Positions 42,101 through 48,869 are shown, counted from the first letter of the stretch. The stretch is 64,000 nt of DNA from UKL13-2 sp031414695 (GCA_031414695.1 JANNWG010000057.1:1-64000), one strand, 5' to 3'. Notes: generated from the letters alone by a model not told the origin. Made by a program: numbers and translations.

Positions 42101-45100
42101 GATGCGATGCAAACGTTTGCCGCATCCAGCATAAATGTTGCCGCAGGTGCGACCTGTACGATTACACTGAATGTTCGTGGTGTTACAGCTGGCGCACGTG
42201 TAAATACTAATACGGATATCACCTCAATCAGTTCGTTGCTGACAAATGGCGTGTCCTCGCAAACCTTAAACGTCTATGCGCCGCCAAACTTAACTAAAGC
42301 AGTATCGACACCGATTGCCAGCGGTGGCACAGGCACGTTGACTCTGACGCTGACCAACCCAATGGCCAATCCTGGCACGCTCAGCACGGTGCGGGTGGAT
42401 GACACCTTCCCGATGGGCACGACTTTATCGAACACCACTTTTACCTTTACGCCTACAATGTGCGGCACGGTGACCAAGATTGCCGGTGGCGCGAGCGCAG
42501 CGATGGACAATAATGTTCGCTTTACCTCCGCAACGCTTGCCGCTAATGCGTCGTGTCAGGTGCAGATGACGGTGACTAGCAGTACAGCGGGAACGGTGAC
42601 CAACACGACCAACGCGCCGACTGCGATAACGCCAAACGCAATCACCTTGACGGGCACAGCGGCGGCGGCCATGTACACGATTACTAGCGTCGTAAATCCA
42701 ACATTGACGAAGCTATTCGCAGGCACTAAAGAGATCGCGATCAATGGCAGCAACACCATCACCTTTACATTAGGCAACACCAATCTGATTGCCTTGACCA
42801 ATGCCTCTTTCACTGACGACTTCCCGTCGGGGATGAGTTTAGCCAACACCACAGTAGGCGGTACATGTGTCGCGGGCAGTGTGACCTCACGTCTGACCAA
42901 CATGGGAGCGTTTGGCACGATCACGGCGGCACATGCCTCAATACAGTTGAGCGGTTATACCATTCCGGCGAGCGGTAATTGTACGGTGACGGTAAACGTA
43001 ACCGGCACCACAGCGGGCGCTAAGCTCAACACCACAAGCACAATGACAACCGTGCAGGGCACAACCACAGTGGCGGCCTCTGACACTTTGAACGTATATA
43101 CGCCACCGACGCTAACTAAGGCGGTGACAACCCCAATTGCCTATGGTGGCACAGGCACGTTGACTCTGACGCTGACCAACCCGATGGCCAATCCTGGTAC
43201 GCTCAGCACGGTGCGGGTAGACGATACCTTCCCGATGGGTACGACCTTATCGAACACCACCTTTAGCTCTACGCCGATGGCTTGCGGTACGGTGACCAAG
43301 ATTGCAGGTGGCGCTAGTGCGGCGGGAGATAATAATGTGCGTTTCACATCGGCCACGTTAGCGGCGAATGCGTCCTGCCAAGTACAGATGACCGTGACCA
43401 GTAGTACGGCGGGGACAGTGACCAACACCACCAACGCACCAACAGCGACGGCACCGAACGCGACTGCGCTGACTGGTACGGCAGCCGCCGCCATGTATAC
43501 AGTGAGCGCGCCGTTGAATCCGACCTTGACTAAAGTGTTTGCTGGAACCAAGGAGATTGCGGTCAATGGTAGCAACACCATCACCTTTACATTAGGCAAC
43601 ACCAATCTGATTGCATTGACTAATGCCACCTTTACAGACGACTTCCCAGCGGGGATGAGTTTAGCCAACACTACTGTTGGTGGGACGTGTACAGCGGGCA
43701 GTGTGACCTCGCGTCTGACCAACATGGGCGCGTTTGGCGCGATCACGGCTGCGCATGCTTCAATTCAACTAAGTGGCTACACCATTCCGGCCAGCAACAC
43801 GTGTACCGTGACAGTCAATGTGACAGGGACAACGGCAGGCGCAAAGCTCAACACCACGAGCACGATGACGACTGCTGAAGGAACAATGACGGCAGCAGCC
43901 TCAGACACCTTGAATGTCTATGCTGCGCCGACATTAACCAAAGCTTTTGTCGGACCGATCGACACGAGTGCAAATACGACACTTACGCTGACGTTCGCTA
44001 ATCCAGCCGCAAATCCTGGCGTCGTCAGTGGTATTAGTGTTAGCGACACCTTGCCAACATCACCAAGCGCAATGACGATTGCCAACGCAACTGTTGGCGG
44101 CACTTGTACCGCGACGGTATTGGATCAAAGCGCAATGTCTGTATCTGTTGGTGATACGGGCATTCAAGTTTCCGGCATCAGCTTAGCGGCTGGCGCATCA
44201 TGTACCGTGATCGTTAACGTGACAGCCAGTATTGCTGGCAATTACGTCAACACAACCGGTAACGTCGCCGCCACAACGCCAGTATCGTTAACGGGCACGA
44301 CTGCCAGCGATACCTTAATCGTTCGACCCAGACCGGTGCTAACCAAATCTTTTGGTGCGAATCCACAGACCATCGGAATAGGACAAAACGCTACATTGAC
44401 CTTCACCATAGACAACACAGCAGTAGGTGCCATCTTGCGCAGTGGTATCGGGTTCATAGATACATTGCCTGGCGCAGGTGCATTGACCGCTACAACAAGT
44501 ACGCCGCAATGCGGCGGTGGTGCAATTACTGTTACCGGCGGCAACATCATTAACGTGAGCGGCGCGAGCGTAAATTCAGGCTCCACCTGCACCATTACCG
44601 CCACCGTTACCGGTGTTACTGTAGGCAGTTATATCAATGGCCCGACCAACAGCAGCATTGCTGGACTCGCTGGTGCATTGGTCAGTGCAGTTGCCGATCA
44701 AACACTAAATGTGCTTCAAGCCACCGTTGCAAAGACCTTCGCTGCAGCCAGCATTAACGATGGTGCAACGACCACACTCGTCTTTACGTTAACAAATGGT
44801 GCTGGTAATCCGGCACAGGCTGGCATTGCTTTGGGTGACACATTGCCTACAGGGCTCAGATTTACCAATGTAACCCCTGGGCTTACCTACAGCATGGGTT
44901 GTAGCGGGCCAGCATTAGCGGCCTACGACGCGATGACTCGTGTACTGTCTGGCATTTCCGGTGTGGCAATGACGCTTGGTACATCAAGTTGTACTGTGAC
45001 TGTTGGTGATATTACGAACACGCCTACGCAAACTAACGCCTCTTGTGTCGGTAATCCAGCAGGCTTTACCAACTTAATCGCCAATGTCACCACCACGCGT

Positions 45101-48100
45101 GCGACTAATACTTCCTCTGACCAATGTTTGGTGGTTAATACGGTCAATCCAACCTTGACCAAATCATGGTCTGCCTCGCCAATTAATGATGCGGGTACGA
45201 CCAATCTCATCTTTACCTTAACCAATAGCGGAACCAATCCCGCACAAAGTGGTATTTCGTTTACTGAGTCGTTGCCTGCCTCGCTACGCTTTACCTCTGG
45301 TGCACCGACCATTAATTTTGGTGCAGGGTGTACGGGCATGTCTGCAGTTACCCAAGCTATGCCAGATAGCATTGCATTTAGTGGCATCACCATGGCGGCA
45401 ACAACAGCAAGCTGTACGATCACGGTGACAGCAGTAACCAATCGGGCAGGGTTAACCAATGCAAGCTGTATGTCGAATCCAGTTGCATTTACGAACGGTA
45501 GCGCTAATATTTCGCCATCGTCGGGTGTCATCAATGGTGTCACCAATCAATGCGTTATTGTTAATACAACGCCACCCGTGCTGACCAAGGCGTGGGGTGC
45601 CGCAACCATTGTTGATGGCGCATCCACCACACTTGTCTTTACGTTAACCAATACCGGCTCTAATCCCGCACAAACTGGCATCGGCTTTGTTGAGTCGCTA
45701 CCGTCAAGCCTACGCTTTACCAGTGTCGCGCCAGCGGTTGCCTTTGGCGCAGGTTGTAGTGGCGCATCTGTAGTGGCACAGGCCTTGCCAGATACCATTA
45801 CGTTTAGCGGTGTGGCAATGACGAACGCCACGGCAAGCTGCACCATTACGGTGACAGGCCTGACGAATCGTGCTGGTCAAGTGAATGCCTCTTGCACGGG
45901 CGACCCTGCTGCTTTTACGAATTCCACGGCTAACATTAGTGGGCTTGCCAATCTCACCAGTAGCGTATTAGCGCAATGTATTACCGTCACAACTGTTGCG
46001 CCGACGATTGCTAAAGCATTTATGCCTGCTACCATTAGCGCAGGCGGCACATCCACTATTAGCTTCACCTTGACCAATGCCAACTCAGTTGCGCTGACGG
46101 CGGCTAACTTTACCGATACCTTGACCAATATACGTGTGTCAGGCGCACAAACAGTCACAGGTTGTAGCGGTAGCAATATGTTTACGGCTGATCAGACTGG
46201 CTTACTAAATTTTGCAGGTCTGACCATCCCCGCCGCAGGCAATTGCACCATAACTTTATTGGTGACATCAAATACGCCAGGTATGTTGCCGAATACAACC
46301 GCAGGCGTTGCCAGTGCGAATGCGCCAACAGGCGCAGCCTCAAATACGGCAAACCTCACGGTCAATGCGAGTGCGCCAAGCATTGTTAAATCGTTTGTCA
46401 CGCCAACAATTGCACTCGGTGCGACGAGCCAGATTGATTTCACCATCACTAATCCTAACGCGATAGCACTCACTGCCGCCGCATTTAGTGACACGTTGGC
46501 CAATATGTTTATTCACGCAACGGCAGCTGCAACTGGCACGTGCGTTGGTGCGGGTACTAATAACTTTACAATCAATCAAACCGGCTTACTCAATTTCACG
46601 GGGCTCACCATTCCTGCTAGTAGTACGTGCACGGTATCTATTGTGGTGAGAAGCAATACGCCAGGCATGCAGCCGAATTTTGCAACGGGTGTATCCAGTG
46701 CGGAAGCGCCAACGGGGGTGAATTCAGCCAGCGTTGTACTCACAGTTAATGTGGCGTCGCCAACTATTAGTAAAGCGTTTGCGGCCAATCCTATCGCGTC
46801 TGGTGGCGTTGCTACGCTCACCATCACCATTACCAATCCAAATGCTGGGCCTATATCGGTAACCAGCGTGACAGATACCTTCCCGACTATGCCTAGTACG
46901 GGCTTGGTGCGCGCAAGCACACCAAATGCATCGACAACATGTGCCAGCGGTATGGTCACACATGCGCCAAGCAGTGTTACGCTCACTGGCGGCACAGTCC
47001 CGGCGAATGCTAGCTGTACCTTCCAAATTGACGTGACTGCTGCCACCGCAGGTGCGTATGTCAATAACATCGGCATTGGCGCATTAACCACTAACGCGGG
47101 TAGCAATACCGCCGCCGCAACTGCAACACTTACTGTGACCGCCGTAGCCAATGTCTCGATCACAAAATCAGCGCCAGCAACTGTGCCTTGGGGTACCACC
47201 ATTACCTACATGTCCACAGTGACCAATGCAGGGCCAGATGCCGCCGACTTAACTGTCTTTAGTGATACTGTGCCTGCCGCCATTACTGGCGTTGGTGCAG
47301 TTTGCGGTTTGCCAACGGGTGGGGCATTATGCGGCACGGTCAATGTCTCGATGAATACTGTCACGAGCGCTATCACCACTTTGCCAGCAGGCGGCTCAGT
47401 TACCTTCACGGTTACTGGCACTGCACCACAATCAGGCACGTTATCAAATAGCGCGACCGCCATTGTGCCAATGGGTGTGAGTGATCCTGATGACCCTACA
47501 CGCATCGGCGCGGGTAACAATACATCACCACCAGCGGTGACGGTGGTGCAGTCACCTGATTTGCGACTTGCCAAGACTGCTGCAGTTATGTCATTGACTG
47601 TGGGTGTAGACGCAAGCTTCACCCTCACGCCGTCAAATACAGGCACGCTAGCCACCAGCGGAATGATGACTGTCATTGAGACTTTGCCGATTGGTTTGAC
47701 TTACGTAGCTTTGGGATCAGGTGGCACGGGCTGGATATGTGTCCCTAGTGGACAAGTTGTCACTTGTACATCGTCAACAGTCATTGGCGCAGGTGGCACA
47801 GGCAATGCTATTACTATCAACGTGCAAGTGCTTTCAAATGCAGTCCCAGCCATTAGTAATGTGGCAACGATCGCAGGTGGTAATGAGCCAAGCATTAACA
47901 ACGGCAACAATATTGCGGTATTAAACCTACTCGTTGGCAACGCCGCTTTCAACACCTTTACTACCGACGGTATGCAAACCGGTATGCCGGGTGCAAGCTT
48001 GCTCTATACGCATACGTTTAACGCCAACATTAGCGGCACGGTATCGTTTAATTCCATCAATGTGCCATCGCCGAGTGTAGCGGGCTGGACCGTGCAACTA

Positions 48101-48682
48101 TTCCGCGATACCAACTGTAACGGCATGCTTGATGGTGCTGAAGGTGCAACAGAAATCACCAACACCGTCTTTAATGTGACTGCCGTGCAGCAGCTTTGTA
48201 TCGTTACCAAATCAAATATCCCAGCCAATGCACCGTTTAGCGCAGTAGATATCATCTCTGTCACGGCCAGCTTCACGCCGATTTCAGGGCCTGTTGTCAC
48301 CTACACACGTGTAGATATCACCACGGTTGGTTCTTCACAAGGCTCAGGCCTAGTGCTGTCGAAATCGGTGCGTAATGTCACCCAAGGCACACCTGCAGGC
48401 ACGAGCAATATGGCGCGTCCTGGCAACGTGTTGGAGTATTTGATTGCCTACACCAATACCTCTAACTCGCCGCTATCCACAATTGCTTTGTCAGACGCTA
48501 CCCCTGCATATACAACCTTCCTCTCGGCAGATTGCGTCACACCGTTGCCAAACAACATCACGACCTGTATTGCCTCAACTGCACCCGCAATGGGCGGCGC
48601 AGGAGCGATAGTCTGGACGGTGACAGGCTCACTTATACCGATGCAAGTCGGCACGGTGCGCTTCCGCGTGACGGTGCAATAA
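27176..48682 (+). CDS. Giant DUF11 repeat protein, about 7168 aa
   Basis: One uninterrupted frame of 21.5 kb. The ATG at 27176 is a best guess (others at 27185 and 27287). The signal region is unusually long and ends ALVSFDATAQ near residue 89. Residues about 90-425 form a separate non-repeat domain (FAGLYWSATSASSQRGQVLF, VNNWGGWVLVVVYQN, VYDGYGLV) seen at the head of other DUF11 proteins. I then count about fifty Ig-like DUF11-type units. Units 2-10 are diverse. From about 32.45 to 42.29 kb, two types alternate: A (about 140 aa, GNPAQSGIGFTETLP, four Cys) and B (about 130 aa, GVGQTATLTFTINN, two Cys). A recently duplicated C-D pair and more divergent units follow. The last unit ends GTVRFRVTVQ, with no barrel, lipobox, LPXTG or transmembrane anchor. 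It is a secreted, probably fibrous surface protein; adhesion is a guess. Confidence 0.85.
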   Translation: MKEMTTKLVGRIPKSVDGVYSLEKTLAKIIVTPFVHIMNFTRTTASSGGQSTLNTYAATKNRSTITIRSLIVGIVLAISALVSFDATAQITRPFTVRYTTNTNGDIKLIGNTVMACSALPLSGACANAAAGIPNAPFPNELLDNNDWMMTNIDVDSDPSTFNSSSATLSMPFGSTVQFAGLYWSATSASSQRGQVLFKTPTSFGYSGISASTIDSASGQASNYSAFANVTSAVIAAGNGVYSVANVQTIQDVNNWGGWVLVVVYQNMADTIKNLVVYDGYGLVNSTNPVTITPTGFLTPLSGPVISRVGAAGFDGDLSRTGDRFSINSTFLGDALNPNNNFFNASLSENGVSIPGRSPNFVNNFGVDVDRLNVPSGVIPNGATSAVLQLSAPGENYHPNVITFATDLYVPIIAANVTKTVLDVNGGTLLAGDVMRWTIAMSNTGFDTGTNLIVKDPIPVGTTYVTGSLRVVTGANAGVKTDVAADDVAEFSNVLATCAPVANPCVIFRLGNGANGTTGGNLAFGQATSLTFDTSVNPSLPPGTTITNSASISFSGQTLGATFTTASAAATGAVLSPPLIAKSFSPPVVVVNSPSTLTIVLSNPATNTSALTGVSFTDTYPANLFNTLTPGANIVCTPGSTPGALTGGVASGNTINMPAAGGGATILPGGSCTITVQVTATSAGPKVNTTSVVASTNAGNGTTASATLFGGKISITKSFSAPIIEVGGAASTITFTLTNATGIATTGVAFSDTYPGALQNDATVGTNTCGGTLTAANGMNVLSLSGGAIATIGGTCTITKTVVGVAPGGPFTNTTSGVTRTGDAVPGNIASAPYTVVAAPTVVKTFSPNPVNINDVSTLSIVLTNPNTTTTVTRIGAVFLDTYPAGLVNTPTAFVTLNCTGGSTASVTAGTGLASGSTIGLSDMTLAPLGSCTVTSVVIPTTAGNKINPAFTATFDNAPDPIVAAATLTVTLLTEPTITKTFLTNPILIGGSSVMRIRITNVNAGAAITNVSFTDNYPSGLFNTATPSATISNIMGTCTSSMITAAANGTSLALSGLNISASGICQIDVNVSAPAAGGYFNDTGIVTVTNTPPQIGATATLNVLGPPTISKSFLPATMPAGGTSTLTVVISNPGGNPLSLTNVSFSDVFPVAPGAMTLASPLTTTNVCTVGSTVGTLQNSSGGALAVGDVGIRINPAAGATILPGGSCTITADVTASVVGNYNNLTSTVASSNGGTGTTAAATLSIAKLSISKSFSPTVVNNGAPSVVTFTISNPTGATRSGLSFSDNLAAANLAMSNAVVGGDCTGVVSNAAIGQTNFVVTAGTVPSPAGCTITINVSSNIAGTRNNQTSGASYTGDAIPGAPSNIATLLILSSPTVTQSFTPTTIPVSGTSVFTISLANPNGTDMTGVSFANTYPINLRNAVVTGAATTCTGTPVVTASANAVNPGTLSLSGATIPANSTCTVTVNVTTTVAGIYTNTFTAGALTTSAGSNVNPASATLSVLLPPTVAKSFGPTGVAVNANSLLTITLTNPNPAIMTGVAFSDTYPADLRNALVPNASTTCPTGSAVASPNGTNPGTLVFTGGSIAANSSCTVTVNVTSAISNNYTNSTGTISSTNAGNSVSPATAILSVGVPSISKVFSPNPIILGSTSTLNFTITNGSPITMTGVGFTDNFPTMPGLMVVASPVVSTNTCGGTFAPVALAGSVALSGGSVPANSTCTLSVRVSMPSAGVYANTSGAVSATGPLVGNTASANLTVNVALPVLTKAFSSATIGIGQTTTLTFTINNSATGTINQTGLGFTDTLPGTGGLTATAASPQCGGGTVAITSGNIITITGAALNAGTSCTITATVAGVSAGSYINGPTNGSITGVTSNLTNSVTNQALDVRQASLTKAFGAATFPEGGATTIIYTISNGVGNPAQSAIGFTETLPASLRFNSASQTVTYGSGCSGPATVTASGAPNLNSFALVGVAMTAATATCTITVTGVTNLVGVSGACPAATQTNDFTKITALNRLTNAVAGGPCVSIVPLPTLTKAFGAPSINNGSNTTLAFTLTNGTGNPVQSALGFTETLPANLRFNAASQAVTYGAGCSGPATITATGSPNLNTFNIAGLGMTVGTATCTVTIAGVTNVVGVTGTCPLPAQTNDSTRITGLALLVNGVGTGPCLTVSAIPTLTKAFGLATIDDGGSTSLVFTLTNGAGNPAQAGIGFTETLPASLRFNAASQSVTYGSGCAGPATVTTTGAPNLNTFPIAGISMTAGTVSCLVTVTGVTNVVGATGTCPLAARTNASSGITALAQLLNGVGAGPCLAVAPLPVLTKSFGANPQTIGVGQTATLTFTINNSAAGAVNRTALNFTDTLPGGGVNLTAVTTTPQCGVGAVSVMSGNIVTVTGASLNAGTNCTITATVTGVIAGSYVNGPAQIGGLSANLTNGVTNQTLNVTPPGLTKAFGAASIVDTNSTTIVYTLTNATGNPVQSGIGFTETLPASLRFGAASQTVTYGAGCTGPATVTATGTPNLNAFTIAGIGMNAGTPICTVTISGVTNVTGITGMCPQVGQTNDSTKITGLTVLTNNVGAGPCLTILPVPFPILTKAFTAGTIGVGQTTTLTFTINNTAVGTINRTGLNFTDTLPGVGGITAVTTTPQCGGGTVVVSGVNNNVITVTGAAVNAAMSCTITATVTGVTATVYVNGSTNITAVSANLTNSVIDQTLNVRQASVTKAFGAASIVDGGTTTLVFTLANGAGNPLQSGIGFTETLPASLRFGAAMQAATYAGGCTGPATVTASGTPNLNAFTIAGIGMNAGTATCTVTIAGVTNVTGATGTCSQVAQTNDSTKVTLPIRLTNNLGAGPCLTINTTAQPLLTKSFGANPQTIGIGQTTTLTFTLNNNVVGAINRTGMGFVDTLPVGLTATTTSPQCGGTVAISGVNNNIITVTGATLNAGLSCTITATITGATAGSYINGAANISSLLVLSNSLTNQTLNVIQPNLTKAFGAATIPDTGATTVVYTFTNSGTNPAQSGIGFTETLPASLRFSAAAPTVAYSTGCSGPATVTATGSPLNTFPIAGVAMTAGTASCTATISSVTNVVGVTGACPLAAQTNDSTKITLPVRLTNGVGAGPCLGIVPLPILTKAFGAASIDSGATTTLVFTLNNSAGGAPVQTLLGFTETLPANLRFTAASQAVTYSPAGCTGPATITATGTPNLNAFSIAGIGITTGTTSCAVTVAGVTNVANTSGACPAAAQTNDGTRITALSRLTNSVGAGPCLVVQPFPVLTKSFGANPQTIGVGQTATLTFTINNAASATVNRTALGFTDTLPGTGGITAVTTTPQCGGGTVTVSGVNNNVITVANSAVNAGMSCTITATVTGVTANSYTNNTASITGVTANLTNGVVSEVLNVRQAALTKLFGALSIDDGGSTTLVYTLTNGTGNPTQTGIGFTEALPTGLQFNAASQTVAYSAGCMGPATVTVTGAPLSTFSIAGISMPAVASCTVTVTGVTNATGVTGTCPNATRTNDSTRISALVRLTNNVGTGPCLAIAPEPILTKSFGTNPQNIGLGQSATLTFTINNSAANTILRSGIGFVDTLTGAGGITATVATPQCGGGTVTVSGVNNNIITVSGASVAAGTSCTITATVTGNTLGAYVNGPAEISGLTANINSAIVNQTLNVVQPALTKVFGAMSIVDTLSTTLVYTLTNGTGNPLQSGIGFTELLPTRLRFNAASQTVTYSSGCTGPATITATGAPDLNTFGISGIGMSAATASCTVTISGVTNVVGQTGMCPQATQTNDSTRITGLARLTNSVGAGPCLTISPVPFPILTKSFGANPQTIGVGQTATLTFTINNTAVGTINRTGLGFVDTLPGAGGITAAVSSPQCGGGTVTVSGLNNNVITVANAAVNAGLSCTVTATITGVTAAASNTYTNSSASLSGVTANLTNGVTPQVLDVRQAALTKAFGAGSIVDGNATTLVFTLTNGTGNPLQSGIGFTETLPANLRFNAASQTVTYSNTCTGPASITATGTPNLNAFTIAGISMPAGIAACTVTVTGVTNLTGVTGNCAAVAQTNDSTKITGLTRLTNSIGAGPCLAIAPIPQPVLTKSFGANPQTIGSGLTTTLTFTINNTGVGAINRTGLAFIDTLPGAGGITAVATAPTCSETVNVTGGGNNVINVTGASVNAGATCTIAVTITGVIAAGYTNGAAQMSGVSPVLTNSVTNQVLNVRQAGLTKAFGAVTIDDGATTTLIYTLTNGTGNPAQAGLGFTETLPGNLRFNSASPSVTYGMGCSGPNPVTATGGPNLNTFVITGLAMAASTASCTVTVAGVTNLVGVTGNCPQPLQTNDSTKVTALQWLANNIGAGPCLAVAPAPTITKAFGAASIDDGAATTLIYTITNSAGNPVQTGMAFTETLPTNLRFNAASQSATYAGCTGPASVTTSGSPLNVFSIAGIGMAAATPSCTVTISGVTNVVGITGSCPSAAQTNDASKLTGLVRLVNGLGAGPCLTIVPLPVLTKAFTSNTIGVGQTTTLTFSINNTAAGTVLRNGLSFTDTLPGSGGITATASSPQCGGTVSVTGGNVIAVSGATVAAGMTCLVTATVTGVTAATTGTYTNGPLNSSITGVSANLTNSVTNQVLDVRQASLIKAFGVSAIDDGLTTTIVYTLTNGAGNPAQSGIDFTETLPSGLRFNAASQTVTYSSGCSGPGMISVTGSPLNTFTIAGLAMSAATVSCTITVSGLTNAVGSTNSCPSAVQTNDATRISGLVRLTNSVGSGPCLTVVPIATITKAFGAASIIDSQPTTLVYTITNGPGDPLQLGMGFTETLPTGLRFTSSTLNVTYSSGCTGPATVSATGGPPLNTFTIAGINLGAENNICTVTVSSVTNVAGLTGACPAVNQTNDSSKVTSLVRLINGLGAGPCLGIAPLPILTKAFGTTEVALNGTTTLTFSIANTAAGNVVRNGLSFTDLLQSGLQIANPPTPISLNCGTPIFSAVDAMQTFAASSINVAAGATCTITLNVRGVTAGARVNTNTDITSISSLLTNGVSSQTLNVYAPPNLTKAVSTPIASGGTGTLTLTLTNPMANPGTLSTVRVDDTFPMGTTLSNTTFTFTPTMCGTVTKIAGGASAAMDNNVRFTSATLAANASCQVQMTVTSSTAGTVTNTTNAPTAITPNAITLTGTAAAAMYTITSVVNPTLTKLFAGTKEIAINGSNTITFTLGNTNLIALTNASFTDDFPSGMSLANTTVGGTCVAGSVTSRLTNMGAFGTITAAHASIQLSGYTIPASGNCTVTVNVTGTTAGAKLNTTSTMTTVQGTTTVAASDTLNVYTPPTLTKAVTTPIAYGGTGTLTLTLTNPMANPGTLSTVRVDDTFPMGTTLSNTTFSSTPMACGTVTKIAGGASAAGDNNVRFTSATLAANASCQVQMTVTSSTAGTVTNTTNAPTATAPNATALTGTAAAAMYTVSAPLNPTLTKVFAGTKEIAVNGSNTITFTLGNTNLIALTNATFTDDFPAGMSLANTTVGGTCTAGSVTSRLTNMGAFGAITAAHASIQLSGYTIPASNTCTVTVNVTGTTAGAKLNTTSTMTTAEGTMTAAASDTLNVYAAPTLTKAFVGPIDTSANTTLTLTFANPAANPGVVSGISVSDTLPTSPSAMTIANATVGGTCTATVLDQSAMSVSVGDTGIQVSGISLAAGASCTVIVNVTASIAGNYVNTTGNVAATTPVSLTGTTASDTLIVRPRPVLTKSFGANPQTIGIGQNATLTFTIDNTAVGAILRSGIGFIDTLPGAGALTATTSTPQCGGGAITVTGGNIINVSGASVNSGSTCTITATVTGVTVGSYINGPTNSSIAGLAGALVSAVADQTLNVLQATVAKTFAAASINDGATTTLVFTLTNGAGNPAQAGIALGDTLPTGLRFTNVTPGLTYSMGCSGPALAAYDAMTRVLSGISGVAMTLGTSSCTVTVGDITNTPTQTNASCVGNPAGFTNLIANVTTTRATNTSSDQCLVVNTVNPTLTKSWSASPINDAGTTNLIFTLTNSGTNPAQSGISFTESLPASLRFTSGAPTINFGAGCTGMSAVTQAMPDSIAFSGITMAATTASCTITVTAVTNRAGLTNASCMSNPVAFTNGSANISPSSGVINGVTNQCVIVNTTPPVLTKAWGAATIVDGASTTLVFTLTNTGSNPAQTGIGFVESLPSSLRFTSVAPAVAFGAGCSGASVVAQALPDTITFSGVAMTNATASCTITVTGLTNRAGQVNASCTGDPAAFTNSTANISGLANLTSSVLAQCITVTTVAPTIAKAFMPATISAGGTSTISFTLTNANSVALTAANFTDTLTNIRVSGAQTVTGCSGSNMFTADQTGLLNFAGLTIPAAGNCTITLLVTSNTPGMLPNTTAGVASANAPTGAASNTANLTVNASAPSIVKSFVTPTIALGATSQIDFTITNPNAIALTAAAFSDTLANMFIHATAAATGTCVGAGTNNFTINQTGLLNFTGLTIPASSTCTVSIVVRSNTPGMQPNFATGVSSAEAPTGVNSASVVLTVNVASPTISKAFAANPIASGGVATLTITITNPNAGPISVTSVTDTFPTMPSTGLVRASTPNASTTCASGMVTHAPSSVTLTGGTVPANASCTFQIDVTAATAGAYVNNIGIGALTTNAGSNTAAATATLTVTAVANVSITKSAPATVPWGTTITYMSTVTNAGPDAADLTVFSDTVPAAITGVGAVCGLPTGGALCGTVNVSMNTVTSAITTLPAGGSVTFTVTGTAPQSGTLSNSATAIVPMGVSDPDDPTRIGAGNNTSPPAVTVVQSPDLRLAKTAAVMSLTVGVDASFTLTPSNTGTLATSGMMTVIETLPIGLTYVALGSGGTGWICVPSGQVVTCTSSTVIGAGGTGNAITINVQVLSNAVPAISNVATIAGGNEPSINNGNNIAVLNLLVGNAAFNTFTTDGMQTGMPGASLLYTHTFNANISGTVSFNSINVPSPSVAGWTVQLFRDTNCNGMLDGAEGATEITNTVFNVTAVQQLCIVTKSNIPANAPFSAVDIISVTASFTPISGPVVTYTRVDITTVGSSQGSGLVLSKSVRNVTQGTPAGTSNMARPGNVLEYLIAYTNTSNSPLSTIALSDATPAYTTFLSADCVTPLPNNITTCIASTAPAMGGAGAIVWTVTGSLIPMQVGTVRFRVTVQ
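42326..43915 (+). repeat. Recent 822-bp tandem duplication inside the giant gene
   Basis: The DNA beginning at 42326 (GGCACAGGCACGTTGACTCT) recurs at 43148, a period of 822 bp, or 274 codons. Two domains (types C and D) are copied with high nucleotide identity, for example the codons for NPGTLSTVRVDDTFPMGTT and GNTNLIALTNA. This contrasts with the rest of the gene, where near-identical protein repeats are encoded by differing synonymous codons. It is an in-frame, recent expansion of the domain array. Confidence 0.8.
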
Positions 48683-48751
48683 GCGTTGGGCTTTAGTTGT
48701 ATGAAACGGCTAGGTTGTTCGCAACGTTTTCTCACTGACTTTGGCGAGTGA

Positions 48752-48780
48752 TTTTCATACGGTGTTCAAATTCGTATAAT
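48752..48780 (+). promoter_or_regulatory. Sigma-70 promoter for mdh
   Basis: TTTTCA (48752-48757) and a perfect TATAAT (48775-48780) are 17 bp apart, 90 bases upstream of the mdh start codon. The -10 match and spacing are ideal; the -35 is partial. Confidence 0.65.
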
Positions 48781-48869
48781 GCTGTGTAATTTTTGTTATT
48801 GCACTACAAGTCAAGCTAAACGCCCAACGCGAAACACTCAACCTAAAATCAATCCCTCAAGGAGCCCCT

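Noticed and set aside
32455..42290. CRISPR-like or simple sequence repeats
   Set aside because: The periodicity is about 400 bp, in frame, and coding; there are no short identical repeats with unique spacers anywhere in the window.
27176..48682. Giant protein as an autotransporter, PEP-CTERM or LPXTG-anchored protein
   Set aside because: The C-terminus ends within a DUF11 unit (GTVRFRVTVQ); no barrel, no PEP motif with a transmembrane helix and basic tail, and no LPXTG is present.
33007..48735. Many minus-strand open frames of 100-250 aa inside the giant DUF11 gene
   Set aside because: They mirror the Thr/Ala/Gly/Asn-rich codons of the plus-strand repeats, resemble each other only because the repeats do, and have no ribosome binding sites or families.
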